This document shows, piece after piece, positions 16,299 through 25,393 of a stretch of DNA of 64,000 nucleotides. Under the pieces are notes generated by a model. The model was not told where the DNA came from and did not search any database. It was given only the letters and a program-made list of their open reading frames with translations. The position numbers and the translations under genes are program-made. This DNA comes from Rhodopseudomonas palustris (GTDB taxonomy: Bacteria; Pseudomonadota; Alphaproteobacteria; Rhizobiales; Xanthobacteraceae), in NCBI RefSeq assembly GCF_003226555.1, contig NZ_QKQS01000006.1, positions 227,221 to 291,220 of the forward strand, in the 5' to 3' direction. The number at the start of each line of letters is the position of its first letter. Position 1 is the first letter of the stretch.

Positions 16299-17528
16299 CT
16301 ACTCCGCACTGCGGAGCCGCGACGCCGCCAGCAGCACCAGGCCGGCGCCGGCGACCGACCAGCACGCCACCGGCGCCCATTGCAGCAGCGGCGCGTAGTC
16401 CGGCAGCTTCCGCATCCCGCCGGCGACAGCCGCCATCCGCGCGAAGGTCGCCAGCGCCAGCGCCGAGAACACCAGGCCCGCAAGCTTGCCCTCGGCGCCG
16501 GTGCGGCCGATCGCCAGCGCCGCCGACACCGCGCTCATCAGCATGCAGCCCCACGCCGCGCCGGCGACGAATTGCGCGGCGATCAGCACGGTGAGCGAGC
16601 CGGCCAATTCGGCGATGCCGACCGCGCCCGCGCCGAAGAGACCGGCGACGCCCATCACGATCAGTCCGCCGCGATGCTTGACCACCACGCTGGCCGGAAA
16701 CAGCGCGAGGTTGAAGCCGATCCAGAACACCGGCATCAGCCATTGCAGATCCTCCGGTGCGGCGAAGCGCGAAAACAGGTTGGCGCTGTTGATGCTGAAG
16801 TGAAACTGATAGCCGAGCGCGAGGATCAGCATCGCCGCCACGAACAGCGCCGGCGCTTTGCCGAGCGGCTTGGCCACCGCGCGCGGCGGAGCCGACGGGC
16901 GCTGTCCGGCGAGGTCACGTTCGACCTTGATCAGCACCAGCGTGGTGAGCACCAGCACCGCGCTGGAGATCGCGAACGGCAGCAGCGGATCGACGCCTCG
17001 CAGCACCACGCCGAGATAGGGCGACACCGCGCCGGCGAGGCCGTAGCCGAGCATGGTCAGCGCCGAGAGGAACGGCAGCGACGGCCGCGCGCCGTATTTG
17101 CCGAACAGCGTCAGCGGCGGCGCGCGCAGCACCGACGAGGTCATGGCCCACACCACGATCAGCGCAATCAATGCGGCTTGCGCGCCGGGCCCCTGCCCGG
17201 CCACAAGCGGCATGGCGGCGAACGCCGCGCAGGACAGCGCGGTGGCGACCGCGACGAAGATGCCGAGCCGTCCGACCAGCGCCGACACTCGGTCGGCGGC
17301 GATCCCCATCGCGGTGTCGGTGATGGTGAAGATCGCCTGGTCCAGCATCAGGATCAGAATGACCATGCCCGGGGCGATCCCGACCTCGGCGGCGAGTGTG
17401 GGCAGATAGATCACATAGGTGGTCCACAGCAGCGTGAACAGCAATTGCAGCAGCGCCACATAGACTCCGGCGCGGGTGACGCCGCTGATCGGCTTCGCCT
17501 CGACCTCGTCGTTCGCCAGATCGGTCAT
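16299..17528 (-). CDS. MFS transporter
   Basis: A 409-residue polytopic membrane protein with about 12 hydrophobic segments and a charged cytoplasmic loop in the middle (VERDLAGQRPSAPPRAVAK, about residues 200-220), the layout of the major facilitator superfamily. The N-terminal half carries the loop MGIAADRVSALVGR, where MFS proteins have the motif A loop. Substrate cannot be read from sequence. It lies between paaK (convergent) and alkB on the same strand, about 40 bases after alkB, so it may be co-transcribed with LysR-alkB. Confidence 0.88.
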   Translation of the reverse strand: MTDLANDEVEAKPISGVTRAGVYVALLQLLFTLLWTTYVIYLPTLAAEVGIAPGMVILILMLDQAIFTITDTAMGIAADRVSALVGRLGIFVAVATALSCAAFAAMPLVAGQGPGAQAALIALIVVWAMTSSVLRAPPLTLFGKYGARPSLPFLSALTMLGYGLAGAVSPYLGVVLRGVDPLLPFAISSAVLVLTTLVLIKVERDLAGQRPSAPPRAVAKPLGKAPALFVAAMLILALGYQFHFSINSANLFSRFAAPEDLQWLMPVFWIGFNLALFPASVVVKHRGGLIVMGVAGLFGAGAVGIAELAGSLTVLIAAQFVAGAAWGCMLMSAVSAALAIGRTGAEGKLAGLVFSALALATFARMAAVAGGMRKLPDYAPLLQWAPVACWSVAGAGLVLLAASRLRSAE

Positions 17529-17565
17529 GAGCCCCCTTTGCGCCGTGCCTCTGTGCCGCGCACCG

Positions 17566-18219
17566 CTACAGCGCCTTGCGGAAGGTGAGATTGACCCTCT
17601 GCCGGCCGAGCAGCGGATGCTCGCCGTCCTTCAGCGTCAGCACGCCATGATACACCAGCCGCGACGGGCCGCCCCAGACGAAGACGTCGCCGTGGCGCAA
17701 TTGGTAGTTGCTCGGCTTGTCGCGGCGGTTCATTCCGCCGAACTGGAAGGTCGCCGGCAGGCCGAGCGACACCGACACGATCGGCGCCGAAAAGTCGGCC
17801 TCGTCCTTGTCCTGGTGCAGCGCCATCTTGGCGCCGGGGACATACCGGTTGATCAGGCAGGCGTCGGGATCGAAGCCGGCAAAGCCGGCCTCAATGGCGG
17901 CGCGCTGCGCCAGATCGCGCAGCACCGCGGGCATCTCCGGCCACGGCGCCGCGCTGTCGGGATCGGTCGGCGAATAGCGATAGCCGCGGCGGTCGGTGAT
18001 CCAGCCGGCGGTGCCGCAGCTCGTCATCGCCACGCTCATGGTGTGGCCGCCCGGCGTCATCATGTGGCGGAACGGCGCGCGTGTGACAACGGCGTCGATC
18101 GCAGCGAGCACGTCATGCTCGGTGTCGCGGGCAAAGCCGCGCAGCAGCGCAGCGCCGGGCGCGATGTCCTCGCGGCGCGGCAGCGGCGCATCGAGACTGT
18201 CGAACAGATCCGCCATCAC
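17566..18219 (-). CDS. alkB: AlkB: 2-oxoglutarate/Fe(II)-dependent DNA/RNA repair dioxygenase
   Basis: A 217-residue AlkB homologue that removes alkyl groups such as 1-methyladenine and 3-methylcytosine by oxidative demethylation. The iron ligands are seen as H-x-D in ALHQDKDE and the later His in RLVYHGV; the 2-oxoglutarate arginines lie in QRVNLTFRKAL. NRYVPGAKMALHQDKDE and RHGDVFVWGG are characteristic. Length matches E. coli AlkB. Its ATG overlaps the LysR gene's stop (ATGA), so it is translated with a regulator instead of the Ada partner seen in enteric bacteria. Confidence 0.96.
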   Translation of the reverse strand: MMADLFDSLDAPLPRREDIAPGAALLRGFARDTEHDVLAAIDAVVTRAPFRHMMTPGGHTMSVAMTSCGTAGWITDRRGYRYSPTDPDSAAPWPEMPAVLRDLAQRAAIEAGFAGFDPDACLINRYVPGAKMALHQDKDEADFSAPIVSVSLGLPATFQFGGMNRRDKPSNYQLRHGDVFVWGGPSRLVYHGVLTLKDGEHPLLGRQRVNLTFRKAL

Positions 18220-19133
18220 GCGCTGCTCCCCTTCACATTGCCGCCGAACTGCCAGTCCGCCGTCTCCACCGCAAGATCAATGAAGGCCCGTACCTTGGCG
18301 GACAGCAGCCGCGCGGTCGGATACACGATCGCGATCGGCAACGGCGGCACTTCGTAGTCGGCGAGCACGATCTGCAGCCGCCCCGCCGCGATCGCGTCCG
18401 CGGCCTGATAGGCCAGCACGCGTGCGAGCCCGCCGCCCCGCTCGGCATCGAGAATTGCGACATCGGCGACATTGCTGACGAGGCGCGGCACGCACGGCAC
18501 CCGGACGTCACGGCCATCGACCACGAACCGCCAGTCCACCGGCGCACCGGTCTGGCCGAAATGCACGACGTCGTGGGCAGCGATCTCGGCCGGCGTCACC
18601 GGCACGCCGCGCGCCGCCAGATAGGCCGGCGACGCCACTACGATCCGCCGCATCGCGCCGAGCTGCCGCGCCACCAGACTGGAATCCGACAGATGCCCGA
18701 TCCGGACCGCGCAATCGACGCCGTCCTCGACCAGATTGATCATCAGGTCCGACAGCCGCAATTCGCCGGCAACGTCCGGATAGCGCCGCAGATAATCCGA
18801 CAGCAGCGGGGCGACATAGCGCCGGCCGAAACCGACCGGCGCCGACACCACCAGCCGTCCCGACGGCGTGACGCGCTCGGCCGCGGCTGACGCCTCGGCC
18901 TCTTCGAGATCGGCGAGCACCCGCCGCACGCGCTCCAGATAGCGCGCGCCGGTGTCGGTGAGGGCGACCGAGCGCGTGGTCCGCTGCAGCAGCCTGGTGC
19001 CGAGCCGCTGTTCCAGCGTCGCGACCATCCGCGTCACCGCGGACGGCGACAGCCCAAGCTTCCGCGCAGCCGGGGCGAAGCCCTGCATATCGGCGACGGC
19101 CACGAAGGCGCTCATGGTGTCGAAACGGTCCAT
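18216..19133 (-). CDS. LysR family transcriptional regulator
   Basis: A 305-residue LysR regulator. Residues 1-60 are the winged helix-turn-helix (MDRFDTMSAFVAVADMQGF, then ARKLGLSPSAVTRMVATLE); the rest is the periplasmic-binding-like effector domain (SGRLVVSAPVGFGRRYVAP). It resembles the branch of LysR proteins that control small oxidoreductase genes. Its last four bases overlap the alkB start, and it is divergent from the PPOX gene at 19236, the arrangement in which LysR proteins usually control the divergent neighbour. Effector unknown. Confidence 0.93.
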   Translation of the reverse strand: MDRFDTMSAFVAVADMQGFAPAARKLGLSPSAVTRMVATLEQRLGTRLLQRTTRSVALTDTGARYLERVRRVLADLEEAEASAAAERVTPSGRLVVSAPVGFGRRYVAPLLSDYLRRYPDVAGELRLSDLMINLVEDGVDCAVRIGHLSDSSLVARQLGAMRRIVVASPAYLAARGVPVTPAEIAAHDVVHFGQTGAPVDWRFVVDGRDVRVPCVPRLVSNVADVAILDAERGGGLARVLAYQAADAIAAGRLQIVLADYEVPPLPIAIVYPTARLLSAKVRAFIDLAVETADWQFGGNVKGSSA

Positions 19134-19235
19134 AGCATCATTTCAAATGGGGCAACAATGAAGTGTCAAATCAACTGATTGTTCTGCGCCGAGGAAGGGA
19201 CGATCTGTCGGGAAGCCATCGAGCAGGAGGGTCTC

Positions 19236-19856
19236 ATGACCGAAGCCCAGCAGGTTTCCAGCGACATCGCCTTCACCCCGGCCGTCAAGGCGATCCAGGC
19301 GCGCAAGGGATCGCGCGAGTCCTATGCCCGCGTCGAACGGAGTGGCGGCTGGGCCACCACGATCGACGACAACCTCGCCGCCTTCCTCCACGCCCAGACC
19401 AGCGTGCTGCTCGCCACCGCCAGCGCAGACGGACAGCCTTATATCCAGCATCGCGGCGGACCGGCGGGCTTCCTGAACGTGCTCGACGCCCACACCATCG
19501 GATTCGCCGACTTCAAGGGCAATCAGCAGTTCATCACCCAGGGCAATCTCGCCGAGAACCCGAAGGCCTATCTGTTCGTGATCGATTATGCGCACCGCCG
19601 CCGCATCAAGATCTGGGGCCGCGGCCGTGTGATCGAGGACGATCCGGAGCTGATCGCCCGGCTGATGCCGAAGGGCTACAAGGCAAGGCCCGAACAGGCG
19701 ATCCTGTTCGAGGTCGCGGCCTGGGACAGCAACTGCCCGCAGCACATCCCGCAAAAATTCGATGCGGCCGACGTCGCCGCGGCGATCACCACCCGCGACA
19801 TCCGGATCGCCGAACTGGAGGCGCTGCTCGCCGCCGCCACCCAGGCGAAGGAATAA
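19236..19856 (+). CDS. Pyridoxamine 5'-phosphate oxidase-like FMN-binding protein
   Basis: A 206-residue split-barrel flavoprotein. The strand QTSVLLATASADGQPYIQHRGG and the later GFADFKGNQQFITQGNLAENPKAYLFVIDY are the FMN-binding parts of the PPOX family. Such proteins are often flavin-dependent reductases, not true PNPOx. A strong GCAGGAGGG site precedes the ATG at 19236. The gene is divergent from the LysR regulator; the 102-bp gap holds an AACAAT (19154) / ATTGTT (19178) inverted pair. Regulation by that LysR protein is inference. Confidence 0.92.
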   Translation: MTEAQQVSSDIAFTPAVKAIQARKGSRESYARVERSGGWATTIDDNLAAFLHAQTSVLLATASADGQPYIQHRGGPAGFLNVLDAHTIGFADFKGNQQFITQGNLAENPKAYLFVIDYAHRRRIKIWGRGRVIEDDPELIARLMPKGYKARPEQAILFEVAAWDSNCPQHIPQKFDAADVAAAITTRDIRIAELEALLAAATQAKE

Positions 19857-19924
19857 CGGCGCACCGGACGATTTGCCCGCGTCCGGCGGTTTCGCGCGCG
19901 GCCGGGCCGGGATAAACAGGGCCG

Positions 19925-20317
19925 ATGACCGCCCTCGCCCCGATCAACGGCAACACCTGCCAAACCTGCGGCGCCTGCTGCGGCTATTCGGCGAACTGGC
20001 CGCGCTTTACGATCGAGGACGATGACGCGCTCGACGCCATTCCGGCGGCGCTGGTCAATGCGCGGCTGTCGGGGATGCGGTGCGAGGCGGATCGCTGTGC
20101 TGCGCTGAGCGGTGTGATCGGGCAAGCCACCGCCTGCACGATCTACACGCTACGCCCGGAAGTCTGCCGCGACTGCCAGCCCGGCGATCCGGAATGCGCT
20201 ATGGCGCGGCGAAAGTTCCGTCTGCCGCCGCTGCCGAGCCGTTTCGCCGGGGACGAGGCCGATCAGTTGGCCGCGTCGGACACCTCGGAGTCGTCGGGTT
20301 CCACATCGGAATCCTGA
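19925..20317 (+). CDS. YkgJ family cysteine cluster protein
   Basis: A 130-residue protein with the N-terminal cluster CQTCGACCGY, then further Cys in GMRCEADRC, ATACTIY and EVCRDCQPGDPEC, the pattern of the YkgJ/UPF0153 metal-binding family thought to coordinate zinc or iron-sulfur. The last 20 residues are Ser/Glu-rich and low in complexity, and they overlap the end of the convergent gene by 55 bases. Function is not established. Confidence 0.88.
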   Translation: MTALAPINGNTCQTCGACCGYSANWPRFTIEDDDALDAIPAALVNARLSGMRCEADRCAALSGVIGQATACTIYTLRPEVCRDCQPGDPECAMARRKFRLPPLPSRFAGDEADQLAASDTSESSGSTSES

Positions 20318-20676
20318 TCGAGCGGCGCGAAGCTGGCGAGCGGCGCGGTCGACAGCGTGATCGCCTTGCGCTGCGAGTAGTTGCTGATGTTCGGCGTCCG
20401 CCGCTCGTGGGCGAGCGCGTACAGCACGGAACCGGCGCGGCCACCGGCCTGGATCAGATCGCGCTCGTCGCAGCTCGCCGCCACGGCGAGCGCTAGCGGC
20501 TGCAAATGAGCGCGGCGATAACAGAACAGCGCCAGCATCGCCCGAACGTCGCCCGACACACTGTCGACGAGTTGCGGCAATCCATTTTCGTTGGCGCGGT
20601 ACATCTGGCCCAGCAGTTCCTCGCGGACCGGGCAAGCGTCGTTCTCGAAAGCTTCACGGCTGGACCACATCGGCAT
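20263..20676 (-). CDS. Conserved hypothetical protein
   Basis: A 137-residue soluble protein I do not recognise beyond a general likeness to small conserved proteins of the Bradyrhizobium group. The core (REAFENDACPVREELLGQMYRANENG, then AVAASCDERDLIQAGGRAG) is helical and well formed. The C-terminal third is Ser/Asp-rich and disordered. A GGGAG-like site precedes the ATG. It overlaps the YkgJ gene tail-to-tail. Upstream lies a CtrA-type box at 20719-20733, so its expression may follow the cell cycle. Confidence 0.7.
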   Translation of the reverse strand: MPMWSSREAFENDACPVREELLGQMYRANENGLPQLVDSVSGDVRAMLALFCYRRAHLQPLALAVAASCDERDLIQAGGRAGSVLYALAHERRTPNISNYSQRKAITLSTAPLASFAPLDQDSDVEPDDSEVSDAAN

Positions 20677-20718
20677 TCTCCCGAACAGATGACGATCGTG
20701 AGGATGCGACCCATTCTG

Positions 20719-20733
20719 TTAATGAGCTCTTAA
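20719..20733. promoter_or_regulatory. CtrA-type binding site TTAA-N7-TTAA
   Basis: TTAA at 20719-20722, seven bases, TTAA at 20730-20733 followed by C gives the full alphaproteobacterial CtrA consensus TTAA-N7-TTAAC. It lies in the divergent gap between the conserved gene (start 20676, minus) and the phasin-like gene (start 20917, plus). A further TTAAC half site is at about 20843. The match is seen; binding is inference. Confidence 0.5.
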
Positions 20734-20916
20734 CTACACAACCTGATACCACTACTGACCCTTGCGCCCAGTGCATGGAACTAAACGCCGATCACGATTT
20801 GCGACCATGCTCGTTTTCGTCGTGACGCCGACATCTAATCGTTTAACTATTGGACGCCGCCTTCGTGCGGCTCGCGGTTCAGTGAGTTGATTCATCTGGA
20901 AATGATGGAGAGTACC

Positions 20917-21300
20917 ATGACTGATCCGGTCACCTTGTTCCCCAATCTGATGCAGCCGGCGGCGAAGACCTACGCCCCGATGGGAATCAAGTTCTGGGAG
21001 AGTGAGGAAACTGTCCTCGACAACATGAAGGAATTCGCCGACGGCTGGTTCGAACGCCGGCGGATTGGAACCCGCGCCGCGCTGGAGACGGCACGGCGGA
21101 TCGGCGAAGCGACCAGTCCGCTCGACGCTTTTCGCGAATATCAGGACTGGCTCGGCGGCGCGATGGCGCGAATGCTGGAAGACGGCATGGCATTCCAGCA
21201 GCAATTCATGAAAACCAACGCCAAGCTGGCCCCGCATCCGGACCACCATGACGAGCCGGGCGAGCCAGACCCCGCGCCGGAGGCGCGACTGAGCGCATGA
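20917..21300 (+). CDS. Small phasin-like protein
   Basis: A 127-residue acidic, helical protein. The Phe/Trp- and charge-rich amphipathic stretch (FWESEETVLDNMKEFADGWFERRR, seen in parts) and LDAFREYQDWLGGAMARMLEDGMAFQQQF resemble the phasin_2 family of polyhydroxyalkanoate granule proteins; the call is moderate. The tail (about 20 residues) is Pro/His/Glu-rich and probably disordered. Start at the ATG 20917 with GATGGAGAG upstream. A CtrA-type box lies in its upstream region. It is convergent with the diguanylate cyclase. Confidence 0.7.
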   Translation: MTDPVTLFPNLMQPAAKTYAPMGIKFWESEETVLDNMKEFADGWFERRRIGTRAALETARRIGEATSPLDAFREYQDWLGGAMARMLEDGMAFQQQFMKTNAKLAPHPDHHDEPGEPDPAPEARLSA

Positions 21301-21345
21301 GAAGCTGACCGATCAGCTCGTCGCCCTCGGCCTGACCGCGATACG

Positions 21346-23613
21346 CTATGCTGTCGGCGACAGTTCCAGCGGGTCAACCACCGGCAGGCTGAGTTCGGCC
21401 CGATTGCGACCGTTGAGTTTGGCGCGGTACAGCGCATTGTCGGCGCGGGCAACGAGAGTTTCGGCGTTGTCGCCCGGAAGTACCTGGGCCACGCCGAAAC
21501 TCGCGGTGACGGTGCCGACCTGTTCAAAGAGGGTGTGGGCGACGAGAAGGCGCAGCTTGTTGGCCGTTTCATACGCCGCCTGAGCATCGGTATCGGCGAG
21601 CAGCAGCGCGAATTCCTCGCCGCCCCACCGCACCAACAGATCGGCGCGCCGCACGCTGGCCGCCACCGTCTGCGACAACCGGATCAGCACCTGATCGCCC
21701 ATCGGGTGACCGTAGATGTCGTTGACCTCCTTGAAGTGATCGATATCGAACAGGACCAATGAAAACGGCCGGCCGCTGCGCTCCGAGCGCGCCAGTTCCT
21801 CGTCGAGCCGCTCGTTGAACGTCATGCGGTTGAACAGCCCGGTGAGTGCATCGGTCGCGGCCTGCCGCGCGAGCTCCTGAGAGCGGAACTGCAGCTCTTC
21901 GTGGAGCTGGCGTTGCAACCGATCCCGCACGCCGCTGTCCAGCCCGAAGAAGTAGAACAGCGCCGCAATCGCGACCTGCAGCGTGATCACGATGCCGAGC
22001 AGACGGCTGGCGAAAATGCCCTTCACCGGAACGGCGAGCACCAGTGACGCGGAGGTCTCGGCGATCGGCGCGCGCAGCACGTAACTGCGCCGTCCACCGA
22101 AGTCCATCCAGCCGCTGCCGAACACTTCGTGCGCCAGCATCGGTTGCCGTGGCGGCTCACCGAGCTGCTCGCTGAGCAACTGCCGCGGCAGATCCGGGCG
22201 GGGCCAAAGCGTGCGCAGCAACTCGTCGCGCTGGTTGGTGATGATCACCACGCCGCGCCCATCGACCACGAAGAAGGCCTGATCATAGCGGCCCATGACC
22301 GTCGCCAGACTCTCCAGCGAACTCTCCAAAACCGCGACGCCCACGATCGATCCCTCGGCGCTGCGGATCGGATAGGCTGTCAGATACGCCCGGATGCGCT
22401 CCGGCGGATCGACGCGGAACTCCCGGACCGCGCGGCCCGCAAGCGCCTGCTGGAACCAGTGCACCTCCTGCAGATTCGGTTGGCCCAGCCAGCTCTGCTC
22501 GGAGGCATCGGCGGCAAGGACGATGGCGCCCGAGCGGTCGACGATGAAACTGCGGACGGTGTGAACGGCGCCGGCATCGAGCTGCAGCAGCGCTCGCACG
22601 GCATCCGGGCTTTCGCCGCGCGCGCCACCCAGCAGCCGTTGCACCGGTGGCGACTGCGCGAACGCCTTCACCAGCGCATCGGCAATCGCGGTCTCGCGTT
22701 CCAGACCGCTGATCAGCAGCGCCGCGTCTCCGGCCGCCTCGGTTTCGACATCCTGGCGATGGATCTCGCCGAGATAGTTGGTCAGCGCCCAGCCCAGCAG
22801 CAGAATCGTCAGCAGGGTCGTGACCACGCCGACGAACTGCCGCTTCAGGTGGCGTGAGTAGCCTGGATAGGCGAGCGTCTGCATCACCCGGCGCCCCCAT
22901 GCCGCCCAGGCCAGCGCCGCCAGCATCACCGCAATCAACCCACGCACGAGCTGGACCGGAACCCCGGTGAGTCGTTGGAAGCCGTCTTGATTGATGACGT
23001 CCGCTGGCCAGAACGGCGCCGGCGCGACGATCAAGCCGGCTGCGACACCGTAGCCGATGAACCCGGCGGCGACCGTGATCATCAGCCATCGTCCGGTTTC
23101 CGGATGGTTGTCGCGAAGCGGAAACAGCGCGAAGCCGACCGCAATTGCACCCGGGGCCGCGAGCAGATAGCGCGCCGCAGCTTTGGCCGACAGCAAACCG
23201 TCGAAGACGCCGACTGCGACGATCGCCAGCAGAATCGGAACCAGGATCCACGGGCCGGGAACCGGCACGCCTCGCGACTGCAGGCCTTGCCGGCCGGCCT
23301 CCGCCAGCAGCACGAACGACGCCGTCATCAGCACCGCGCGCGCAAGCAGGAACTCGCTGGCATCGCCCGCGATCAGCGCGATCATGTCCAGCCATTCGCT
23401 GGCGCCGTGAACACAGCCGAACAGTCCGGTCAGGCGGATCAGCGGACGATGGTCATCGTCGAGGCGGCGCGCGAATGCCAAGCACAGCACGCCGAGCAGC
23501 ATGAACGCCAGCCCGTAGAAGAAGAAGATGAAGTCGAGCTGGGATTCGAGATAACGGGCCATGGGACTCGGGCTTGCTGCTCCTTCCGCCACGACCTCTC
23601 GCGCGGTCAGCAT
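21346..23613 (-). CDS. Membrane-bound diguanylate cyclase (GGDEF) with periplasmic sensor
   Basis: A 755-residue signalling enzyme that makes cyclic di-GMP. The N-terminal 260 residues contain about seven to eight membrane segments, followed by a periplasmic Cache-like sensor region (about 290-540, with FIVDRSGAIVLAADASEQSWLG and FFVVDGRGVVIITNQRDELLR), another membrane helix and a C-terminal GGDEF domain. The signature GGEEF (about 664-668) is intact, and RRAD five residues before it is the inhibitory I-site, so product inhibition is expected. No EAL domain. Start is uncertain: an in-frame ATG at 23562 (MARYLES) is an alternative. Nearby genes do not show its target. Confidence 0.93.
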   Translation of the reverse strand: MLTAREVVAEGAASPSPMARYLESQLDFIFFFYGLAFMLLGVLCLAFARRLDDDHRPLIRLTGLFGCVHGASEWLDMIALIAGDASEFLLARAVLMTASFVLLAEAGRQGLQSRGVPVPGPWILVPILLAIVAVGVFDGLLSAKAAARYLLAAPGAIAVGFALFPLRDNHPETGRWLMITVAAGFIGYGVAAGLIVAPAPFWPADVINQDGFQRLTGVPVQLVRGLIAVMLAALAWAAWGRRVMQTLAYPGYSRHLKRQFVGVVTTLLTILLLGWALTNYLGEIHRQDVETEAAGDAALLISGLERETAIADALVKAFAQSPPVQRLLGGARGESPDAVRALLQLDAGAVHTVRSFIVDRSGAIVLAADASEQSWLGQPNLQEVHWFQQALAGRAVREFRVDPPERIRAYLTAYPIRSAEGSIVGVAVLESSLESLATVMGRYDQAFFVVDGRGVVIITNQRDELLRTLWPRPDLPRQLLSEQLGEPPRQPMLAHEVFGSGWMDFGGRRSYVLRAPIAETSASLVLAVPVKGIFASRLLGIVITLQVAIAALFYFFGLDSGVRDRLQRQLHEELQFRSQELARQAATDALTGLFNRMTFNERLDEELARSERSGRPFSLVLFDIDHFKEVNDIYGHPMGDQVLIRLSQTVAASVRRADLLVRWGGEEFALLLADTDAQAAYETANKLRLLVAHTLFEQVGTVTASFGVAQVLPGDNAETLVARADNALYRAKLNGRNRAELSLPVVDPLELSPTA

Positions 23614-23855
23614 CCTTTATTGGTCGTCAGTACGCTACTCGATCGCATGTCATGCAGCGGTTAATGCGCCACCACGTACAACTACGTGCTCGGGCGAAAA
23701 GCTACCCGGTCGCTTGCGTCATCGATAATGAGTGTGAGTTTTCCGTGGACGGAGCCCTGCAAAAGGACGGTCACCCGCACCGCAGGTTGCGCGACGATCG
23801 CACTACCCGCCACATGCTCCGCCGCGCAGGGGCGCCTGAGATCGAATATCGGCGA

Positions 23856-24260
23856 TCAGACGTTGGCGGCGATTACGATCGACAGACCAAAGCCGGTCAG
23901 ATGATGCAGCGCCTGGTCGGTGCCGATCAGCCACCAAAACACGGTATCCTGATTAGTCACGTCGTAGGTCGCGACGATGAAGCCCTTCAGGCGATCGATC
24001 GCCAGATGAATCAAAAAATCGATCGGGCCGATGAACCAGAACTGCGGCGCAAGGATCAGCATCAGCAGCGTCGTCATCACCAGATGCACGCTGCAATGCG
24101 CCAGCAGCGGCAGCGCCCAGCCGGTCTTGGCATCCTTGCCCATCGCCATCCACTTGTTCTGGAAGATGAAGTCCGCGAACACGTGTTTGATGGTGAGGAG
24201 CAGCATCCAATAGATCAGTGCGCCCACCGCAATCGACGACGACAAATCGGGAAGGATCAA
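23856..24260 (-). CDS. DUF3307 family membrane protein
   Basis: A protein of about 134 residues with three to four hydrophobic segments. The segment LLLTIKHVFADFIFQNKWMA near the start, then LAHCSVHLVMTTLLML and DFLIHLAIDRLKG, match DUF3307, a small integral membrane family with conserved His and Asp residues. The start is uncertain: I use the TTG complementary to 24258-24260 because the coding character begins there and an AAGG-containing site precedes it; the frame is open further upstream to 24356 but that part looks non-coding. Function unknown. Confidence 0.7.
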   Translation of the reverse strand: MILPDLSSSIAVGALIYWMLLLTIKHVFADFIFQNKWMAMGKDAKTGWALPLLAHCSVHLVMTTLLMLILAPQFWFIGPIDFLIHLAIDRLKGFIVATYDVTNQDTVFWWLIGTDQALHHLTGFGLSIVIAANV

Positions 24261-24498
24261 GCTCGCACCTTCGCTTGGGCCTTGCGGGCGGTGATGGCGG
24301 CGGCTGCCGGCTCCCGACAGTCCGATCGTCCGCCCTCCCGCGCAGAGGCTTCGCATCGCAGCCGGTCGGCATCGACCAGCGCGTTTTTATGACATTTCCG
24401 GCGAGCGAATGCACGCGGCGGACGGCGTGCCGGGCTGCCATGCCTGTGAACTTCCCGCACCGCACCCGCCAATACCGGCAAGCCTCGCACAGCCGCCG

Positions 24499-25383
24499 TC
24501 ACGATGCCGCGGCCTGGATCGGCACGTCGCCGCATCTTGCCTTGATGGCTTCGATCGCGCGCTTCAGGCTGGTCTGCTTGCGCTCCGGTGTGGCGGCCGC
24601 ACGCGCTTCCGCGATCGCCTGTGCAAGATCCGGCAGCGGCAACCTGCCGTTGACCGCCGGCTTGACCAGTTCGTCGACGATCAGCGTCCAATTCGCCATG
24701 CCGTAGCGATAGGCGTCACCATAACCGTGGACCATGGTGGCGCTTTCGATCACCGCAACCGCGGCGTCGGGACGAACCGCCAGGCTGCGGTCAATCATGT
24801 GCAGCCAGCGCTCGACCCATTTGCGCTCGTGGGCGTAGCGAATCGACAGCAGCCGCCAACGCCGCAACCACGAGATGATCCGCAGCTTGCGGGTGCCGAG
24901 CCATCCGCCGGCGTTGAAGCGCATCTTCACCGGCATGTGCTGCCAGCCGAGATAGTCCAGCACTCTGAGTGTCGGAGCGGCCACCACCACCGGCAGCGCC
25001 GCCACCACCTCGTCGATCCGAAACCGGCATCTGTGGTCGATCCGCGGCTTCCCTCGGCCGGCCGGCACGCTCGCCGCCTCCTGCAGCGTGAGCTGTGCGA
25101 TCCGGATCGGATCCTCATAGGCCATCCGGATCGCGAGCAGCTCGGCGATCCGCAGCAGCATCGCGTCGTCGACGTCGCGGCGACCGACGAAGCGTAGCAG
25201 CCGGTCGAGATACAGCCGCGCGTAGCGGCGGCCCTGATAGATCACCAGCCGCTCCGCCGCGTCTTCGAGGGCCCGCGCAACCGACGGCGGCGCGGCGGCG
25301 GGCGCATTCAGCACCACCACGCGATCGTTCTCGCCGAGCATTTCGGCGAGCGTGAATCGCAACGCGTCGATGTAGCCGGCCAA
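24499..25383 (-). CDS. Stand-alone DUF6537-like protein
   Basis: A 294-residue soluble protein. The block RLVIYQGRRYARLYLDRLLRFVGRR and the following IRMAYEDPIRIAQLTLQE resemble the DUF6537 domain normally found at the C terminus of indolepyruvate ferredoxin oxidoreductases. Here no thiamine-diphosphate or ferredoxin domain is present, and none is encoded nearby. The similarity is from pattern memory and needs a profile search. It starts with TTG at 25383, with TGAGGA upstream, ten bases after the stop of the cyclic-nucleotide-binding gene, so the two are almost certainly co-transcribed. Confidence 0.75.
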   Translation of the reverse strand: MAGYIDALRFTLAEMLGENDRVVVLNAPAAAPPSVARALEDAAERLVIYQGRRYARLYLDRLLRFVGRRDVDDAMLLRIAELLAIRMAYEDPIRIAQLTLQEAASVPAGRGKPRIDHRCRFRIDEVVAALPVVVAAPTLRVLDYLGWQHMPVKMRFNAGGWLGTRKLRIISWLRRWRLLSIRYAHERKWVERWLHMIDRSLAVRPDAAVAVIESATMVHGYGDAYRYGMANWTLIVDELVKPAVNGRLPLPDLAQAIAEARAAATPERKQTSLKRAIEAIKARCGDVPIQAAAS

Positions 25384-25393
25384 GTCGGCGTCC

